This document shows, in pieces, positions 52,560-61,669 of a stretch of DNA of 64,000 nucleotides. How positions within the stretch are numbered: position 1 is the first letter of the stretch; each line of letters starts with the position of its first letter. The stretch is taken from assembly GCA_021463865.1 (NCBI GenBank), contig JAJTXY010000001.1:1-64000 (forward strand), given 5' to 3'. Origin of the DNA: Anaerolineae bacterium. GTDB lineage: Bacteria; Chloroflexota; Anaerolineae; Aggregatilineales; J027. The position numbers and the translations under genes are program-made. The notes beneath the pieces were generated by a model. It ran no database searches. It had not been told where the DNA came from and was given only the letters and a program-made list of their open reading frames with translations.

Positions 52560-53027
52560 TTAACGCCGGGACTCAAAGGTATAGGTGATGTCGGTGTCGG
52601 TAATGACCACACTGGTCACACGGCCTGTACCTGCCTGACTTTTGATGAAATTGCGCCATGACGAGGCTATTGAGGCGTTAATTTGGGCCAGCAAATCCGC
52701 TGAGACGGGTTCGCCGTTGGTGGTCGCCGACAGTACCGACCATGTAACACGACCATTGTTCACCTTCGGGGTGATGGTCGTCACGGTGTTAATGCTGGCA
52801 TTGCGGAAATTATGGGTTGAGCTAATGACGACCTGCCCTGCTTGTAAATCCACCGATATATTGCTGACTCGACTACGATAGGGGTTGCTCACGCGGTAGG
52901 ATGCATTGATGGTTTCTTCGGTGACGGTCTTGGTGCGCGTGCCAGATTGAGCAAATGCTGGGAAAGCCATTACTGCGAGTACACCTATCATCGTGAGCAT
53001 AATCATCATCTTGCGGGTGAGTTTCAT
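52560..53027 (-). CDS. hypothetical secreted protein
   Basis: A 155-residue protein with a clear signal peptide (MIMLTMIGVLAVMAFPAFAQ, cleavage after AFA). The mature part is beta-rich with repeated Ser/Thr/Asn stretches and no Cys. No family is recognised. ATG 53027 has AGAGGA about nine bases upstream; 53054 is an upstream alternative. It ends with the terminator at 52491-52520. The neighbour upstream is the divergent ATPase gene. Confidence 0.7.
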   Translation of the reverse strand: MKLTRKMMIMLTMIGVLAVMAFPAFAQSGTRTKTVTEETINASYRVSNPYRSRVSNISVDLQAGQVVISSTHNFRNASINTVTTITPKVNNGRVTWSVLSATTNGEPVSADLLAQINASIASSWRNFIKSQAGTGRVTSVVITDTDITYTFESRR

Positions 53028-53171
53028 GGTAGGGTATCCTCTGTTTTGCTTCATTACATTCCGATGCTTTTATACTAATGGGCGAATGTAACCAAAGCGT
53101 CAAGCGCTGTAAAAAGTGTGTAACCTGACCGTAAAATTTTGGGCGTATTTCTTAAACTTTAGGACTTCTCG

Positions 53172-54620
53172 ATGAGTGAAAATCCCTATAATCCGCTGCA
53201 ACCCACCAGCGATCCCCTGTTATTTTATGGGCGTGAAGAAACACTGGCAGCGATTCAACTTCATCTGGTCAGCGGGACGAATCGCCATGCCGTCACGATT
53301 TTTGGACAGCGCGGCATGGGCAAAAGCTCACTGCTATCCCAAGTTCCCCTCAATATTGATGAACGCTTTGTGTGTGTCTATATTGATCTGAATCAAGTGG
53401 AACTGGATGATGTCAGCGGGTTTATCGCCGCCGTCGTAGATCAAATCCGCGCTATGTTGGAAGTGATCGAAGCCAGCACCTTGCGTCTGCCCTCTTTTCC
53501 TGATGCGACGGATGTGGATTTATTGGATTGGCTGGCAGGGGAATATCTGGAAGTGGTGTTGGCGGCTATCCGACGTTCGCGCCATCTGGTGCTGATGTTT
53601 GATGATGTGCATTTGCTGTTTGATGCGATGGACACTGGGAATGTACCTGCCCATTTGATGACGTTCTTGTCGGTGCTGCTGGATCGTTATGACCGTCTCA
53701 ATATGATTGCCGCGCTCGACATCACCTATGAAACCCGTGCTTTGCAAACTGCCCCTTTTGATAATGCCCAATTTCATCACCGCCTGACCAATCTCGCACC
53801 CGAAATTGCGGAGGCGGTTGTCACCGAACCTGTTAAAGAATTCTACGCATTTGAGCCGCCTGCATTGCGCCGGGTATTGGAATTGGCGGGGGGCCATCCC
53901 TTCCATTTACATTCCATCTGCCGTTTGATCTATCGCCTGTACGAGCAGGAACGGCGGGTCTCGACGATTGCGATGGTAGATATTGAGGCGGTCTATCCGG
54001 CGGCGTTGGAACAGGCGGGGGATATTGTCCGCCCTTTATGGGAGCATATTCGGCCAAATGAACGATTAGCGCTGACGGCGTTACTGGATTTACGCAAACA
54101 TAACCCCCATGAGCATTTTGCGGCGGATGCCCTGCGCGAATGGCTCAGTAAAACCGACTACCACCTTAACACGGTTCAATTGGCAGCGGCGCTACGCGGA
54201 TTGGAATATTTGGGAATTGTGCAGACCAATGAGCAGGGGGAATATGCTTTTTCAGCCGGGATTCAGGCGGATTGGCTCACGGCGTATATTGTGGATGCGC
54301 CAGCGGAGACCGTGCGGCGTCCACCCGCTTTATTGCCCAAACCACGCTTCTCGCGGCGCACATTGGTGATGATTGCACTTGGGCCGATTGTAGCGGTCAT
54401 CCTGTTGGGTTTGGTGTTCCTGTTGAATGGTGATGACGAGGTTGACAACCCATCGGCCTCAACCGCCACCTTACAGTTGGATATTGAAGCGACGCGCCAA
54501 GCTGATTTTGTGACCCAAACGGCCGCTGCCGCGACCCATACCCCAACCCCAAGTGCCACTTGGACGGCGCAGCCCTCGTTTACGCCCACTCTAGAGCCAC
54601 CGCGTCGTTTTGGGGGTTAG
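53172..54620 (+). CDS. membrane-anchored P-loop ATPase (ORC/STAND-like)
   Basis: An AAA+-type NTPase domain with Walker A GQRGMGKSS (about residue 45) and Walker B LVLMFDDVH; it continues through a lid-like helical region and an alpha-helical winged region near 285-370. One transmembrane helix (LVMIALGPIVAVILLGLVFLL, about residues 400-420) and a Thr/Pro-rich short outer tail end the protein. The family resembles ATPases next to signalling proteins in Chloroflexota. The role is unknown. It is convergent with the FHA gene, with only 9 bases between. Confidence 0.8.
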   Translation: MSENPYNPLQPTSDPLLFYGREETLAAIQLHLVSGTNRHAVTIFGQRGMGKSSLLSQVPLNIDERFVCVYIDLNQVELDDVSGFIAAVVDQIRAMLEVIEASTLRLPSFPDATDVDLLDWLAGEYLEVVLAAIRRSRHLVLMFDDVHLLFDAMDTGNVPAHLMTFLSVLLDRYDRLNMIAALDITYETRALQTAPFDNAQFHHRLTNLAPEIAEAVVTEPVKEFYAFEPPALRRVLELAGGHPFHLHSICRLIYRLYEQERRVSTIAMVDIEAVYPAALEQAGDIVRPLWEHIRPNERLALTALLDLRKHNPHEHFAADALREWLSKTDYHLNTVQLAAALRGLEYLGIVQTNEQGEYAFSAGIQADWLTAYIVDAPAETVRRPPALLPKPRFSRRTLVMIALGPIVAVILLGLVFLLNGDDEVDNPSASTATLQLDIEATRQADFVTQTAAAATHTPTPSATWTAQPSFTPTLEPPRRFGG

Positions 54621-54629
54621 TGCATTCGC

Positions 54630-55019
54630 CTAAAATAATGTCCCGTCATCGGGATTGATGGGGTCAGCGGGGGCGGTGACATCGGTAGGTAGGGGGTCGA
54701 GCCGCATCCATGTACGTCCTACGCGAAACATCATGTCGGGCAAAACAGGTCGGCGTTCATTGGCCGGGAGGCGTTCTTCGCCAATAAACGTGCCATTGCG
54801 ACTGCCGGTATCTTCGAGCCAAAATTGTTCACCATCAAACATTAAATGGGCGTGCAGGCGGGAGACCTGACTGTCATATTCCAAGCTGATGTCTAGCCCT
54901 TCTCGTCGTCCAATGGTCAACACCAAAGAACTCATCGGGAAATCTTTTGGGAGCGGAAAGGCCAAAATCGTGCCATCACGCGGCCCACTCATCAGGGTCA
55001 CGGTCACTTGTTTGAACAT
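54630..55019 (-). CDS. FHA-domain protein
   Basis: A 129-residue protein consisting of one FHA domain (ISLEYDSQVSRLHAHLMFDGE, then DTGSRNGTFIGEERL), a phosphothreonine-binding module. The key residues Arg and Ser in VSRLHA and Asn in SRNGTF are present. It follows the large kinase gene by 11 bases, so it likely reads the phosphorylation made by that kinase. AAGGA precedes ATG 55019. No transmembrane segment. Confidence 0.92.
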   Translation of the reverse strand: MFKQVTVTLMSGPRDGTILAFPLPKDFPMSSLVLTIGRREGLDISLEYDSQVSRLHAHLMFDGEQFWLEDTGSRNGTFIGEERLPANERRPVLPDMMFRVGRTWMRLDPLPTDVTAPADPINPDDGTLF

Positions 55020-55030
55020 AGGATTTTCCT

Positions 55031-58000
55031 TTATTCCAAATCATCATCACCCAATTTTTGGCGGGCTTCGGCACGTTTGCGGCGCGAGGCTTCGTGGGAG
55101 GCATCCACCTCCAAAGCCCGGTTAAAGGCTTTGATGGCATCACGATAGCGGCCTTGCGTCATGACCATTTCCCCCAAGTCGTGCCAGAACCATGCGTCAT
55201 TGGGGGTGACAGAGGTTGCCATTTCATAACATTCGATGGCGCGGGCCGTGTCTTCGATTGCCGCAAACGCTGCCCCCATGCCATTCCACGCCCAGCCATA
55301 ATTGGGCGTAAGTTCAACCGCTTTTTGATAGGCTTCAATCGCTTCTTCAAAACGGTCTAGCCGGCGCAAAATTTGCCCACGTCTGGCCCATGCGGATTCA
55401 TTTTTGGCGTCAATCTTCAGCGCCTCATCCACCACATGCAGCGCCTGTTCACTGCGCCCCAAGTTGAGTAGCGGATGGACTTGATTAATCCAGTACCACA
55501 CACTGTGGGGTTCTTCTTGGGCGGCACGTTCATAGCTGGCAAGAGCTTCTTCCAATCGTGCCATGCTTTCTAAGGCAAGGCCGCGTCCGTTCCATGCCCA
55601 ACCGTAATTGTTGTCAATGGCAAGGGCTTGGTCATAGGCTTGCACGGCATCTTTAAAACGACCCAAGCGTCGCAAAATTTGCCCACGTTTGGCCCAACTT
55701 TCGACATGGTTGGGGTTGATTTCAATAGCTCTGGCAAGGGGTTCAAGCGCCTCGACGTAACGGCCCAATGCCAGATATTCATCGGCTTGGTTGTACCAGA
55801 ACCAGATGTCATCGGGCAGGATTTCCGCTGCCTTTTGGAAACATTGCAAGGCTTCATGGTGGCGATTGAGGGCGCTTAAGGCCAAGCCACGTCCGTTTAA
55901 GGCCCATCCATAATCCGGGGCGAGTTCAACGGCACGGGTATAAGAGGCAAGGGCTTCTTCCAAACGATTGAGCCGACGCAAGACCTGTCCGTGTTTGCCC
56001 CATGCCCGATAAAAACGAGGGTCGGCTTGCAGAGAGCGGTTGAGGGGGGTGAGGGCTTCATTAAACTGATTGAGGCGTACCAGCACATCGGCTTGGTTAT
56101 ACCAGTAGAGCGCGTTTTCTGGCTCGTTCATGGCGGCGCGTTTATAGGCTTCAAGGGCTTCCTGTAATTTACCTGCGCTTTCAAAGGCCACACCTTTTTC
56201 GTTCCACGCCCACGCATAGGCCGGATCGAGTTTGAGGGCGCGATCCAGATAAACAAGAGCGGTTTTGTCGTCGCCTAATCGTCGGTGGGCATTGCCGAGC
56301 CTTGCCCATGAACGGGCGTGCTGGGGGTTGACCTTGACGGCCCGCTCTAAGACGGTAATCGCTTCTTGGAAACGCTCTTGCAGCACCAACAAATTGCCCT
56401 GATTGTACCAGTGCCATACATCGTCGGGATACAGTTCGGCGGCTTGGCGATAGGCTTGTTGGGCTTCATCAAACCGCCGCAGTCGCTCTAAGACGATGCC
56501 TTTACCGTTAATGGCCCATGCGTAGGTGGGGTTTAATTCAATGGCGCGGTCATAGGCTTTGAGGCTGTCCTCATAGCGTTCGAGATAACGAAACACCTGC
56601 GCCAATTTTGCCCAACTATACGAGTGATCGGCCTGCACTTTGATGGCTTGTTGGGCCACCTCCATCGCATCTTTATAGCGCCCCAAATCCACCAACGTCT
56701 CGGCTTGGTTATACCAGTGCCATACATCGTCGGGTTGATAGACGGCAGCCTGCTGGAAGGCTTCAAAGGCTTCGTCCAAACGGCCCAGTGCTTTAAGGCA
56801 TAGCCCTTTGCCATTCCATGCCCATGCGAAATTGGGGGTGAGTTCAAGTGCCCGATTGTAAGCGTTTAGCCCCTGCAAATATTGCCCCTGTGCCCGCAGC
56901 ACTTGACCGCGTTTGGCCCATGAGGATTCGTGCAGGGGGTCAATATTGAGAGCATTATCCAGCCGATTGAGAGCGTCCTGCCAGCGACCCAGTGTAAATA
57001 ATACGATGGCTTGGTTATACCAGACATGCACATCACCGGGTTTGATTTCTGCCGCTGTTTCATGCGCCGCCAATGCTCGTTCCAATTGGCCCAGACGCTC
57101 CAAAATTTGGCCTTTGACCATCCACGCCCAGCCGAAACGCGGATTAATCTCTAGGGCGCGATTGACTGCTTCTAGGGCCTCTTCATTGCGGTTGGCGATA
57201 CGGAGAGCACGGGCCTTGCGTGACCATGTATGCGGGCTGTTGGAATCGAGGGCAAGGGCGCGGTCATAGGTTGCCAATGCCTCGTTTAAATAGCCCAATT
57301 CCGTCAGGCTGTAGGCTTTGTCCAACAAATCATTGACCTCAAGGGCGGGGCCACTGATTTCGATTTCCGGCGGTTTGCCCGTAATCTGTTCAACCAAGCG
57401 GGCTAGGGAATTCGCTAGTTCCCCCCATGTCTGAGGACGATTATCGGGCGATTTTTCCAAACAACTCATCAAAAGTGCCTGCACGGAGCGGGGAATCACA
57501 AAGGGCAGATCGTCAGGCAGCTTGGGTTTTTGCTGGTTATGGGCGCGTGCCCATTCCGGGAAAGAGGCCGCCGTAAAAACGGTCTGGCGAGTCAGCATTT
57601 CATATAACACACATCCGAAGGCATAAATATCGGAGCGCAAATCTAGCTCAACCGACCGGCATTGTTCGGGCGACATATAGGGGGCTGTGCCGACGACTGC
57701 GCCGACCCGCGTTAGGCGTTGATGTCCGTCAGCGGCATCGGAGTTATCGTCAGGGAGGTCATCAAAATCGAGCGAGCGTACTAGACCAAAATCGGTGACT
57801 TTGGCAATCATGTCGTGATGCACGAGAATGTTACCCGGTTTTAAATCTCGATGCACCATATCCGGCATTTTTTGGGTAGCGTGCTGCATCCCCAAAGCAA
57901 TTTGCAGCCCAAACGTGATCGCGGTTTCCAGATCAAGACGGTTGTGGTCAATCCATGAGCGCAAATCTGGCCCCAAGCCCTCTGGCCCGGAAATATGTTC

Positions 58001-59128
58001 CAAGATGATATAGGGGCGGCCATTCCATTTTTGGACTTTGAGCGCTTGCACGATATGGCGGTGTTTTTCCAAGCGAATCCATGTCAGGGCTTCATGAGTA
58101 AAGCGTGTCACAGCCCGTTCATTGTTCAAAAACTTGCTTTGGAAAGTTTTAATCGCCACTGGGATACGGTCTTTGGGGTCGTAACACAAATAGACACTAC
58201 CCATCCCGCCGGAAAATTTTTGCTTGACCTCAAAACGATCAGCGATGCGCCCATTATTCACAAAATCGTCGTGCTCATCCGGTTTCTGGCGCATAATAAT
58301 GGGTGGGGCTTCCATAGATTGATGGGCATCGGAAGGCTCAATATCTATGCTGACCGATTCGCCGGAACGGGTTTCATCGGGGGGCAGATGCACTTGCATG
58401 TTGCTCAACATGGACATGGCAGGTTCATCAAGATTACCCTGCGTCTCGTCCTCAAATTTGCCTTGACCCATAGGGGCTTGAGCTTGCGGTGGACGTGGGG
58501 TAAATGGGCTAGGCCAAACCTCAGATTCAAATGATTCACCCAGTGCATCTTGGGTCAAACCCATGCGCAAATCCGGACTGGGGGTGGTGTCTGGCGCGGG
58601 GGTCGGATTTTTGGCGGTAGGAGGATTGACATACCACACCAGCAGGCGTTCGAGTTCGGCGGGGGTAAAGACCGTACTGCCGCCGGGGACGTCTTCTGCC
58701 GCTGCCCACAACGCCGTCGCAATATTGCGCTGGGTAGGCAGGTTGCGAGCTACCCGCATGAGCCATTGTAGGTAGCGGCTAAGGGATTCCCCAATGGCAG
58801 GATTGGTGGCATCGAGCGTCAATGCTTTGCGATAGGCTTGGATGGTCTTGCCGACATAAAAAATCATCAACTGGGGGTCACTGCCATTGCCAACCTTTTG
58901 GAGTGACAGCCGCGCACACACATCGGCCAATTCCATATAGTCACCAACATAGGGCAGATCACGCCGCAAAATCAGCCGTCCCAATTCGCGTACATCGGGG
59001 TTGGGGTCGGTGGCAAAGAGATCGGTGTAATCGGCATCGCGCCGCCGCCGCAGCAGACGAGAAGATTCCTCGTCGGGTAAAGTCAGCCGCTTGTATCCAT
59101 TTTGTGGAACAGAGGGTAGCTCAATCAT
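55031..59128 (-). CDS. Ser/Thr protein kinase with 22 TPRs
   Basis: A 1365-residue protein. The N-terminal ~295 residues are poorly conserved and partly Pro/Asp-rich. The Pkn2-type kinase domain (about 298-570) has the Gly loop FSGGMGSVYL, Lys in VAIKTF, HRDLKPGNILV and DFGLV. The C-terminal ~770 residues hold 22 TPR repeats, mostly arranged as repeating triplets of three (period ~102 residues): WNGKG-type, YNQA-type and WAKRG-type units. No transmembrane helix, so it is cytosolic. It forms an operon with ClpC/A (9-base gap) and the FHA protein. Kinase substrates are unknown, but the TPR array suggests a scaffold. Confidence 0.95.
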   Translation of the reverse strand: MIELPSVPQNGYKRLTLPDEESSRLLRRRRDADYTDLFATDPNPDVRELGRLILRRDLPYVGDYMELADVCARLSLQKVGNGSDPQLMIFYVGKTIQAYRKALTLDATNPAIGESLSRYLQWLMRVARNLPTQRNIATALWAAAEDVPGGSTVFTPAELERLLVWYVNPPTAKNPTPAPDTTPSPDLRMGLTQDALGESFESEVWPSPFTPRPPQAQAPMGQGKFEDETQGNLDEPAMSMLSNMQVHLPPDETRSGESVSIDIEPSDAHQSMEAPPIIMRQKPDEHDDFVNNGRIADRFEVKQKFSGGMGSVYLCYDPKDRIPVAIKTFQSKFLNNERAVTRFTHEALTWIRLEKHRHIVQALKVQKWNGRPYIILEHISGPEGLGPDLRSWIDHNRLDLETAITFGLQIALGMQHATQKMPDMVHRDLKPGNILVHHDMIAKVTDFGLVRSLDFDDLPDDNSDAADGHQRLTRVGAVVGTAPYMSPEQCRSVELDLRSDIYAFGCVLYEMLTRQTVFTAASFPEWARAHNQQKPKLPDDLPFVIPRSVQALLMSCLEKSPDNRPQTWGELANSLARLVEQITGKPPEIEISGPALEVNDLLDKAYSLTELGYLNEALATYDRALALDSNSPHTWSRKARALRIANRNEEALEAVNRALEINPRFGWAWMVKGQILERLGQLERALAAHETAAEIKPGDVHVWYNQAIVLFTLGRWQDALNRLDNALNIDPLHESSWAKRGQVLRAQGQYLQGLNAYNRALELTPNFAWAWNGKGLCLKALGRLDEAFEAFQQAAVYQPDDVWHWYNQAETLVDLGRYKDAMEVAQQAIKVQADHSYSWAKLAQVFRYLERYEDSLKAYDRAIELNPTYAWAINGKGIVLERLRRFDEAQQAYRQAAELYPDDVWHWYNQGNLLVLQERFQEAITVLERAVKVNPQHARSWARLGNAHRRLGDDKTALVYLDRALKLDPAYAWAWNEKGVAFESAGKLQEALEAYKRAAMNEPENALYWYNQADVLVRLNQFNEALTPLNRSLQADPRFYRAWGKHGQVLRRLNRLEEALASYTRAVELAPDYGWALNGRGLALSALNRHHEALQCFQKAAEILPDDIWFWYNQADEYLALGRYVEALEPLARAIEINPNHVESWAKRGQILRRLGRFKDAVQAYDQALAIDNNYGWAWNGRGLALESMARLEEALASYERAAQEEPHSVWYWINQVHPLLNLGRSEQALHVVDEALKIDAKNESAWARRGQILRRLDRFEEAIEAYQKAVELTPNYGWAWNGMGAAFAAIEDTARAIECYEMATSVTPNDAWFWHDLGEMVMTQGRYRDAIKAFNRALEVDASHEASRRKRAEARQKLGDDDLE

Positions 59129-59137
59129 AGTCCGTCA

Positions 59138-61507
59138 TTAGTCTTTAGCAGCAGGTTCCGCCCGACTGATATGCTCCAATTTTATGCTGTCCCCTTTTGC
59201 CGTCACCAGTATTCTGTCTCCCGGCATATAGGTGTTTTCGATCAGGGCGGAAGAGAGGGGGCGGGTTAGGAGACGTTCGATAGCGCGACGCAGCGGGCGG
59301 GCACCATTCGCCGGACTATAGCCCTCATTCACAATGAGTTCACGCACCGTGCTGTCAAGTTCCAACGTGATTTCCTGTGCGTCCATACGTTCCATGACCT
59401 CTGCCAATTGAAGGTCTAGGATTTCATTCAAGGTATCTCGATCTAAGGGATTAAAAACGATAACCTCGTCGAGCCGATTCAGGAATTCGGGCCGGAAGAA
59501 TTTTTTCAGATGAAAGCTGTAATCGGGCAAACCATCGGCCTTGTTGATAAAGCCAATACCTTTGCCTACATCTCCCGTGCCAATATTGCTGGTCATAATC
59601 CAGAGGGCATGGCGGGCATCTACCGTCGCACCCAACGAATCGGTTAGACGGCCTTCATCAAACACCTGTAGAAACACATCAAAGACCTGTGGGGCGGCTT
59701 TTTCGACCTCATCCAGCAGCACGACTGAATAGGGTTTGCGGCGCAGGGCCTCGGTCAATTGACCCCCGCGCTCCGTACCTTTGTAGCCGGGGGGCGCACC
59801 AATCAGGCGGGAAACGGTGTGTTCATCATGAAATTCCGACATATCAAGCCGAATCATGGATTTTTCGTTGCCAAATAGGAAATCGGCTAGGGCACGGGCC
59901 AATTCTGTTTTTCCGACGCCGCTTGGCCCGACAAATAGAAAGACACCAACAGGCCGACGTGGATCACTGAGGCCAGCGCGGTGAGTCTTGATGGCATCCG
60001 ATACCACCTTAATGGCATATGTTTGCCCACGCACCCGTTTGGCGAGGGTTTCATGGAGGTGTGAGAATTTTTCACGCTCGGTTGCGCCTAGCTCTACAAC
60101 CGGAATCCCTGTCCACTCGCTGAGAACTTCGTGAATGGTATACCACGTTACTTCAAGCGGTGTGCCCGGTTCTACATCTGGGGATTGCGTCTGGATGACC
60201 ATACGGGCGCAGGCTTCATCCAACAAATCAAGGGCTTTGTCGGGCAGCCGCCGATCTGTTAAATATTTTGCGGAAAGTTTCACTGCCTGTTCACGGGCTT
60301 CCGGCAAAATTGTGACATGGTGGTGTTCTTCGTAACGCTTGTAGACATTTTCAATGATGATCAGAGTGTCTTCGATGGTGGGTTCGCCAATATCAATGGT
60401 GCGGAAACGGCGATCTAGCGCAGGGTCTTTGGCGATGGCCTTGCGATATTCTTCAAAGGTAGTCGCGCCGATGCACGAGATGTCACCACGTGCCAAAGCA
60501 GGTTTGAGGATGTTGGCAGCGTCCAAATTGCTGTCAATGGTGTCACCTGCCCCAACAATGGTGTGAATTTCATCAATAAATAAAATGACATCTTTGGAAC
60601 TGCGGGCTTCTTCGACAATGCCCCCCAGACGTTCCTCAAATTGACCGCGCAGGCTGGTACCTGCCACCAACATGCCGACTTCGATTTGCACGATGCGTTT
60701 ATTTTTGAGTGGGCCGGGGGCGGTATCGTTAGCGATTTGCCATGCCAACCCTTCGATGATGGCGGTTTTCCCAACGCCAGCATCGCCCACCAACAACGGG
60801 TTGTTTTTCTTGCTGCGGGTCAAGGTACGGGCGACGGCGCGGATTTCGGTATCACGCCCGACGGCTGGCCCCAATTTGCCGAGACGGGCTTGTTCGGTCA
60901 GGTCGCGGCCATATTTGTCCAATAATGGGGTGGGCATGGCGCGGCCCGGTACCCGTTCATTGTCCGGTTCCATCAAATCCCCAAAATCCCGATGATCCAT
61001 CAGGTCGCCGAACAGGTCTTTTTCGTTGCTAGAATCGTCCGATTTGCCTTCAATATCCAAAAAGCGCATTAGATATTCAACCCAACGCTGAATCGCTACG
61101 CCCATTTGTTTGAGTTTGCGAATCGGCACGCCTTCGCCCTCTTGCAGCATTGCCAGCAAGACATGTTCTTCTTCGACCAGAATACTGCCCACATCATCGG
61201 CCAAATAGATGCTTTCGGCTAGTACATGACGGGCGCGGGGGGTCAAGATGGGGACACGGGTTTCCTCATCATCACCGCCGCCGACTTCTTTACGAATCGA
61301 ATTGCGGACTTCACGGGGGTCAAGGCCGCTTTCGGTCAAGATCAAGTTGGTAATACCGCTGGGGTTGCGGGTTAGGGCGTTGAAGATATGCTCGGTCCCA
61401 ATATATCCATGCTTCAGACGAGTGGCTTCTTCCTGCGCTTTTTGCAGTAGTTCACCGCATCGCTGGCGGATTTCCATTTCGCTCATATCGTGGGATGAAT
61501 CTCGCAT
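59138..61507 (-). CDS. Hsp100 ATPase, ClpC/ClpA-like, without middle domain
   Basis: AAA+ unfoldase of about 789 residues. N domain (CGELLQKAQEEATRLKHGYIGTEHI), NBD1 with Walker A GDAGVGKT, NBD2 with GPSGVGKT and LLDEVEKA. The middle domain of ClpC is missing: only about 30 residues separate LLDEACARMV from EWTGIP. The ClpP-docking motif IGF is present (KGIGFINKADG), so it should feed ClpP. The ATG at 61507 is preferred over GTG 61642 because GAGG precedes it and homology starts there. It heads the operon with the kinase and the FHA protein. The missing middle domain resembles ClpA. Confidence 0.92.
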   Translation of the reverse strand: MRDSSHDMSEMEIRQRCGELLQKAQEEATRLKHGYIGTEHIFNALTRNPSGITNLILTESGLDPREVRNSIRKEVGGGDDEETRVPILTPRARHVLAESIYLADDVGSILVEEEHVLLAMLQEGEGVPIRKLKQMGVAIQRWVEYLMRFLDIEGKSDDSSNEKDLFGDLMDHRDFGDLMEPDNERVPGRAMPTPLLDKYGRDLTEQARLGKLGPAVGRDTEIRAVARTLTRSKKNNPLLVGDAGVGKTAIIEGLAWQIANDTAPGPLKNKRIVQIEVGMLVAGTSLRGQFEERLGGIVEEARSSKDVILFIDEIHTIVGAGDTIDSNLDAANILKPALARGDISCIGATTFEEYRKAIAKDPALDRRFRTIDIGEPTIEDTLIIIENVYKRYEEHHHVTILPEAREQAVKLSAKYLTDRRLPDKALDLLDEACARMVIQTQSPDVEPGTPLEVTWYTIHEVLSEWTGIPVVELGATEREKFSHLHETLAKRVRGQTYAIKVVSDAIKTHRAGLSDPRRPVGVFLFVGPSGVGKTELARALADFLFGNEKSMIRLDMSEFHDEHTVSRLIGAPPGYKGTERGGQLTEALRRKPYSVVLLDEVEKAAPQVFDVFLQVFDEGRLTDSLGATVDARHALWIMTSNIGTGDVGKGIGFINKADGLPDYSFHLKKFFRPEFLNRLDEVIVFNPLDRDTLNEILDLQLAEVMERMDAQEITLELDSTVRELIVNEGYSPANGARPLRRAIERLLTRPLSSALIENTYMPGDRILVTAKGDSIKLEHISRAEPAAKD

Positions 61508-61669
61508 GACGGCCTCATAAGTCCTCAGCCAAAACGGTTGGATGAACCCATTATAGCGATTTTTGCCAAGTATCCTAGACACCGATTTCGCTTTTGGTAC
61601 GTAAATTGTGATGGATGACTGATACACCTCTTTCTCTAGCACCCTATAATTGGATGGTGGGAGGAACGA

